DNA of 14,215 nt from Candidatus Magasanikiibacteriota bacterium (GTDB lineage: Bacteria > Patescibacteriota > Patescibacteriia > Magasanikbacterales > UBA10003): NCBI GenBank assembly GCA_003514455.1, contig DOQH01000039.1:1-14215 (forward strand), in the 5' to 3' direction. A program made the position numbers and the translations under genes. The notes beneath the pieces were generated by a model. It was not told the origin of the DNA, did not search any database, and saw nothing but the letters and a program-made list of their open reading frames with translations. Shown here piece by piece: positions 11,669 to 14,215 of this stretch (positions within the stretch are counted from its first letter, which is position 1; each line of letters begins with the position of its first letter).

Positions 11669-13060
11669 TTACACAGCGAATAATTTTTGGCGAATTTGCG
11701 CGATTTCTTCTCTAACCTTAGGATCTTTTTCAATATCTTTAATGATTTTTTTGCACGCGTGCATTGCTGTGGTGTGATCACGGCCGCCCAACTCCATACC
11801 AATCGCAGGGAAAGAAGATTTTGTTTCACGCCGCATTAAAAACATAATAATTTGGCGCGGGTAAGCCAATCGTTTTTCACGGCTTTCACCTAAAACATCT
11901 TGTATTCTGATGTCAAAAAATTCAGCAACTGATTGAATAATATATTTTGGCGTAAGTACTCTGCCGGAAGCGGAATTTTCCAAATGCGACACTAGTGTTT
12001 TTACCAACGCCAAGTCCGGCACTGTTTTTTTAAGTTGGTGATATGCTTTTAATTTATTTAAAGCGCCCTCTAATTCTCTCACATTATTTTGTATAGAATT
12101 AGCGATAAAATCAAGCACTTCTTTTTCCAAAGGCAGGTTTTTTTCTTGGCATTTGGTTTGCAAAATTGCCATTCTGGTTTCAAAATCCGGTGGAGCCACA
12201 TCAGCGATCATTCCCATTTCAAAACGGGACAGTAAACGATTTTCCAAAAGTGAAATGGCTTTTGGCGGCCTGTCCGAGGTAATCATTATTTGTTTGTCTT
12301 GCTGGTGCAGATCGTTAAAAGTGTTAAAAAAAGCCTCTTGTGTTTCCGCCTTGCCGGCAATGAACTGAATATCGTCAATCAGGAGCAAATCGGCCTTGCG
12401 GTAAATATCATAGAAATTTTTAATCTGTCCTGATCGCACAGCGTGAATAAAATCATTGGTGAATTTCTCGCAAGTGGCGTATACAACTTTTTTTTGTTTG
12501 TCTTGTTGTAAAATAACATTGCCAACCGCTTGCAGAAGATGAGTTTTGCCAAGTCCGGAGCCGCCATAAATGAATAATGGATTATAGGCCTTGCCCAATT
12601 GCGATGTGACAGCTTGGCAAGCGGCATGAGCCAATTCACATCCTTTACCAACAATAAAATTGGCAAAGTTGTAGCGGGGATTTAAGCCGAAAGTATTGGT
12701 TGTTTCAGAAATTGTTTTTTGAAAAATTTGAGTGATTTCTTCAACTGCCGGAGCCGGATTTTCGGCAGTTGCAGTAGGTGTGGTTGGGGTAGGTATTATT
12801 GGAAACGGACGGGTTGTTTCAATTTGATACACCATTGAGTTGATTGGATCGCCTGTGATTTTTTCAATCAGTTTAATTAAACTTTGGTGGTGGTTTTTTT
12901 CCAGCCAAATTTTATTAAATAAACTGGGCACGCAAACAACCACATGCCCTTTTTCATAAGAGCCGATAAATGTGCTTTTAAACCAAGTGATGAAATTTGC
13001 CCTGCTTAAAGAGAGCTCTAATTCAGCAAGGACCGCTTGCCAAATTTGTTGCGGGGTCAT
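11669..13060 (-). CDS. dnaA: Chromosomal replication initiator protein DnaA
   Basis: A 463-residue AAA+ initiator that binds DnaA boxes and melts the origin. Domain I is residues 1-80 (IWQAVLAELELSLSRANFITWFKST); a short Pro/Thr-rich linker (86-106) is domain II. Domain III has NFIVGKGCELAHAACQAV, Walker A GGSGLGKT at 166-173, Walker B LLLIDD at 225-230, and the sensor and box VII region (ENRLLSRFEMG). Domain IV ends with LGGRDHTTAMHACKKI (424-439), the DNA-binding signature. The ATG at 13058-13060 fits the family start; no clear Shine-Dalgarno is present. The upstream promoter overlaps a perfect DnaA box, consistent with autoregulation. Confidence 0.98.
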   Translation of the reverse strand: MTPQQIWQAVLAELELSLSRANFITWFKSTFIGSYEKGHVVVCVPSLFNKIWLEKNHHQSLIKLIEKITGDPINSMVYQIETTRPFPIIPTPTTPTATAENPAPAVEEITQIFQKTISETTNTFGLNPRYNFANFIVGKGCELAHAACQAVTSQLGKAYNPLFIYGGSGLGKTHLLQAVGNVILQQDKQKKVVYATCEKFTNDFIHAVRSGQIKNFYDIYRKADLLLIDDIQFIAGKAETQEAFFNTFNDLHQQDKQIMITSDRPPKAISLLENRLLSRFEMGMIADVAPPDFETRMAILQTKCQEKNLPLEKEVLDFIANSIQNNVRELEGALNKLKAYHQLKKTVPDLALVKTLVSHLENSASGRVLTPKYIIQSVAEFFDIRIQDVLGESREKRLAYPRQIIMFLMRRETKSSFPAIGMELGGRDHTTAMHACKKIIKDIEKDPKVREEIAQIRQKLFAV

Positions 13061-13085
13061 AAAAAAAGAGTCAGAAACTAGAGTT

Positions 13086-13113
13086 AGTATAACATGTGGA
13101 TAAAATTACGCAA
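13086..13113 (-). promoter_or_regulatory. Likely dnaA promoter overlapped by a DnaA box
   Basis: On the minus strand TTGCGT (13108-13113), 16-base spacer and TATACT (13086-13091, 5 of 6). The perfect DnaA box TTATCCACA (plus-strand TGTGGATAA, 13095-13103) lies in the spacer, so DnaA could repress its own promoter. Confidence 0.55.
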
Positions 13114-13137
13114 ATCAAGCTTGCTGTTTAAAAATGG

Positions 13138-13166
13138 TGGACAAGCTGTGGATAGTGTGGTAATAT
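13138..13166 (+). promoter_or_regulatory. Likely rpmH promoter with a DnaA box in its spacer
   Basis: TGGACA (13138-13143), 17-base spacer and TAATAT (13161-13166). TGTGGATAG (13147-13155), one mismatch from a DnaA box, sits between the hexamers. With the box at 13095-13103, the divergent dnaA and rpmH promoters each contain one. Confidence 0.5.
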
Positions 13167-13183
13167 ATTGTGTAATATAAGCG

Positions 13184-13243
13184 GAGCTTCAAATTTCTTC
13201 GGGCTTCGCAAGCCAAAAACAAGTTTTTGGCTTAACTCAGCTC
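13184..13243 (+). promoter_or_regulatory. Structured leader of rpmH with competing hairpins
   Basis: AAGCCAAAAAC (13210-13220) pairs perfectly with GTTTTTGGCTT (13223-13233). The same AAGCC can instead pair with GGCTT at 13202-13206 (loop CGC). GAGCT (13184-13188) and AGCTC (13239-13243) could close the whole element 8 bases before the rpmH ATG. There is no T-tract, so control would be translational or via RNA stability. Confidence 0.5.
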
Positions 13244-13251
13244 TCGAAATT

Positions 13252-13392
13252 ATGGTAAAGAGAACCTATCAACCAAAAAAACTTCGTCGAGCCAAGACGC
13301 ATGGTTTTAGAAAAAGAATGTCAACCCGCGCTGGCCGTGAAGTGTTAGCTCGCCGCCGCGCCAAAGGCCGCAAAAAACTCACGGTGGTTTAA
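13252..13392 (+). CDS. rpmH: 50S ribosomal protein L34
   Basis: A 46-residue, very basic protein: [21 protein letters not shown], then [20 protein letters not shown], the complete L34 pattern. L34 is a late-assembling component of the large subunit. I use ATG 13252 rather than the longer in-frame start at 13168, because the extra residues translate the structured leader and are not L34-like. It heads the rpmH-rnpA-yidD group, divergent from dnaA, the usual arrangement beside a bacterial origin. rnpA starts 3 bases after its stop. Confidence 0.97.
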   Translation: MVKRTYQPKKLRRAKTHGFRKRMSTRAGREVLARRRAKGRKKLTVV

Positions 13393-13395
13393 AGT

Positions 13396-13743
13396 ATGCT
13401 ACTCTCAATCAACCGTTTATCAGAAGACCGCGATTTTAAGCGGATTTTTAAATTTGGCCAGTCATTTTATAGCCGCAATTTACAGCTAAAATTAGCTAAA
13501 AAAGCAGTTGGCCAGAGTAAATTTGGCTTTGTGATTGGTTTGGTTGTGAGTAAAAAAGCCACTATACGCAACAGATTAAAAAGGCAGGTGCGCGAGGCAG
13601 TGAGGATATTGTATAAAAATGGCCTAGTTAAGCCAAATTTTGATGTAGTGATAAAGATTAAATCAAGCTTAATTGGGGCGGATTATAAAGATATTAAGGC
13701 AGAAGTGGAGTATTTGCTTAAAAAAGCTGGGATTTTAATGTGA
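13396..13743 (+). CDS. rnpA: Ribonuclease P protein component
   Basis: A 115-residue basic protein that assists the catalytic RNA in removing tRNA 5' leaders. It starts with the typical SINRLSEDRDFKRIFKFGQSFYSRNL, followed by KFGFVIGLVVSKKATIRNRLKRQVREAVR (42-70), in which RNRLKRQVREAVR is the RNR signature that contacts RNase P RNA. FDVVIKIKSSL and a final helix complete the fold. Length is normal. It is 3 bases from rpmH and surely cotranscribed. RNase P RNA itself is not found in this window. Confidence 0.96.
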   Translation: MLLSINRLSEDRDFKRIFKFGQSFYSRNLQLKLAKKAVGQSKFGFVIGLVVSKKATIRNRLKRQVREAVRILYKNGLVKPNFDVVIKIKSSLIGADYKDIKAEVEYLLKKAGILM

Positions 13744-13756
13744 AAAACAAGGAGTG

Positions 13757-13811
13757 CGCCTATTCTTTTTTGCAGTCGCGGCGAAGTCCGCAGCAAAAAA
13801 AAGATATAGGC
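13757..13811 (+). repeat. Long imperfect hairpin between rnpA and yidD
   Basis: GCCTAT (13758-13763) pairs with ATAGGC (13806-13811); CTTTTTTGC (13765-13773) pairs with GCAAAAAAAAG (13793-13803, two extra A); the tip is GCGG-CGAAGT-CCGC (13778-13791). No T-tract follows on the plus strand. It may be an RNase III or RNA-stability site, or a small palindromic insertion. Confidence 0.6.
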
Positions 13812-13831
13812 ACGCCCCGAATAAAGTAAAT

Positions 13832-14095
13832 ATGCAATATCTTGCCTTATTTCTCTATTTTCCGCGCTTTTTACTGCTTAAACTGATACGGGTATATCAA
13901 AAAACACTTTCTCCTGATCATGGGTTGTTCAGTTTGTTGCATCCGCATGGATTTTGCAAGTTTCACCCGACTTGTTCAGAGTATGGATATCAGGCAATTG
14001 AAAAATACGGAATGATTTTTGGCGGTGTAAAAGCAGTGTGGAGAATTTTGCGTTGCCACCCTTGGAGCTGCGGCGGACATGATCCCCTTGCTTAA
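13832..14095 (+). CDS. yidD: Membrane protein insertion efficiency factor YidD
   Basis: This 87-residue protein matches YidD: an N-terminal hydrophobic, amphipathic segment (MQYLALFLYFPRFLLLKLIRVYQKTLSPDHG), then the cysteine-containing core CKFHPTCSEYGYQAIEKYG (42-60) and RILRCHPWSCGGHDPL (71-86). YidD acts at the inner membrane next to the YidC insertase in E. coli and normally sits between rnpA and yidC. I chose ATG 13832; the GTG at 13754 would read through the intergenic hairpin. yidC does not follow directly: a new promoter and a DUF5679 gene come next. Confidence 0.92.
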   Translation: MQYLALFLYFPRFLLLKLIRVYQKTLSPDHGLFSLLHPHGFCKFHPTCSEYGYQAIEKYGMIFGGVKAVWRILRCHPWSCGGHDPLA

Positions 14096-14117
14096 TTTAG
14101 GGTAAGTGTGGTATAAT
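14088..14117 (+). promoter_or_regulatory. Promoter of the DUF5679 gene
   Basis: -35 TTGCTT (14088-14093), 18-base spacer and perfect -10 TATAAT (14112-14117). The -35 overlaps the end of yidD. A small AGCC/GGCT hairpin lies in the ~60-nt leader. Confidence 0.6.
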
Positions 14118-14180
14118 GGTTTAAGCCATGAAAGTTGGCTAAGATATCAAATAATTTACTTATTTTTAACTCAATATTCT

Positions 14181-14215
14181 ATGGAAGCATATTGCGTCAA
14201 ATGCAAGGCCAAACG
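14181..14215 (+). CDS. DUF5679-like small zinc-ribbon protein (5' end only)
   Basis: The frame opens MEAYCVKCKAK and is cut by the window end after 11 full codons. MEAYCVKCKAKR is the start I associate with short (~50-residue) DUF5679 proteins frequent in Patescibacteria; CVKC would be the first half of a zinc knuckle. The remainder, including the second cysteine pair, is outside the window, so the family call rests on a short match. It has its own promoter. Confidence 0.7.
   Translation, partial: MEAYCVKCKAK

Noticed and set aside
13168..13251. Longer L34 start
   Set aside because: The 28 added residues translate a structured leader and are unlike any L34.
1..14215. CRISPR arrays or tandem repeats
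   Set aside because: No regularly spaced direct repeats were found on reading through the window.

Overview
The window reads as bacterial chromosome from a small-genome, moderately AT-rich organism. Candidate Phyla Radiation/Patescibacteria (Parcubacteria-like) is the best guess. This is inferred from protein wording (BRO-N protein, short DUF5679 zinc-ribbon protein, RNase III with an ANTFE motif, S15 with a C-terminal tail), from generally weak Shine-Dalgarno sites and from tRNAs without encoded CCA. No 16S rRNA is present to settle the taxonomy.

Layout. (1) 1-1046, minus strand: the 5' part of 23S rRNA, running out of the window, preceded by a structured leader with its own consensus promoter and, unexpectedly, an intrinsic terminator between that promoter and the rRNA. 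(2) 1074-1735, minus: a self-contained cassette (promoter, strong ribosome binding site, cysteine-rich predicted lipoprotein, terminator). (3) 1746-4259, minus: rpmF, nusB, rnc, tRNA-Arg(TCG), tRNA-Lys(CTT) and a BRO-N/DinD-like gene, all codirectional and tightly packed, with a palindromic REP-like element between rpmF and nusB. (4) 4326-5577, plus: a hicB-hicA toxin-antitoxin pair, a 20-residue basic mini-ORF and the ribosome-assembly GTPase engB. (5) 5588-6640, plus: rpsO with a hairpin leader, then a NYN-domain nuclease-like gene. (6) 6638-7198, minus: a YgjP-like metalloprotease. (7) 7261-9655, plus: pnp with a long double-stranded leader hairpin and a textbook terminator. (8) 9656-10293: a gene-free 640-base stretch with DnaA boxes, a large inverted repeat and a consensus-promoter-driven structured RNA of about 270 nt that I cannot assign to a family. 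(9) 10294-13251: dnaN and dnaA (minus) with DnaA boxes in the dnaA-dnaN and dnaA-rpmH gaps, i.e. the likely oriC neighbourhood. (10) 13252-14215, plus: rpmH, rnpA, yidD and the start of a DUF5679 gene.

Functionally the window combines replication initiation (dnaA, dnaN, DnaA-box clusters), ribosome production (23S, L32, L34, S15, EngB), and RNA processing and decay (RNase III, NusB, RnpA, PNPase, NYN protein). The most interesting parts are non-coding: the unidentified RNA at about 9958-10229, the conditional-terminator-like leader of 23S, and hairpin leaders on rpsO, pnp and rpmH that could feed back from the encoded proteins or from RNase III.
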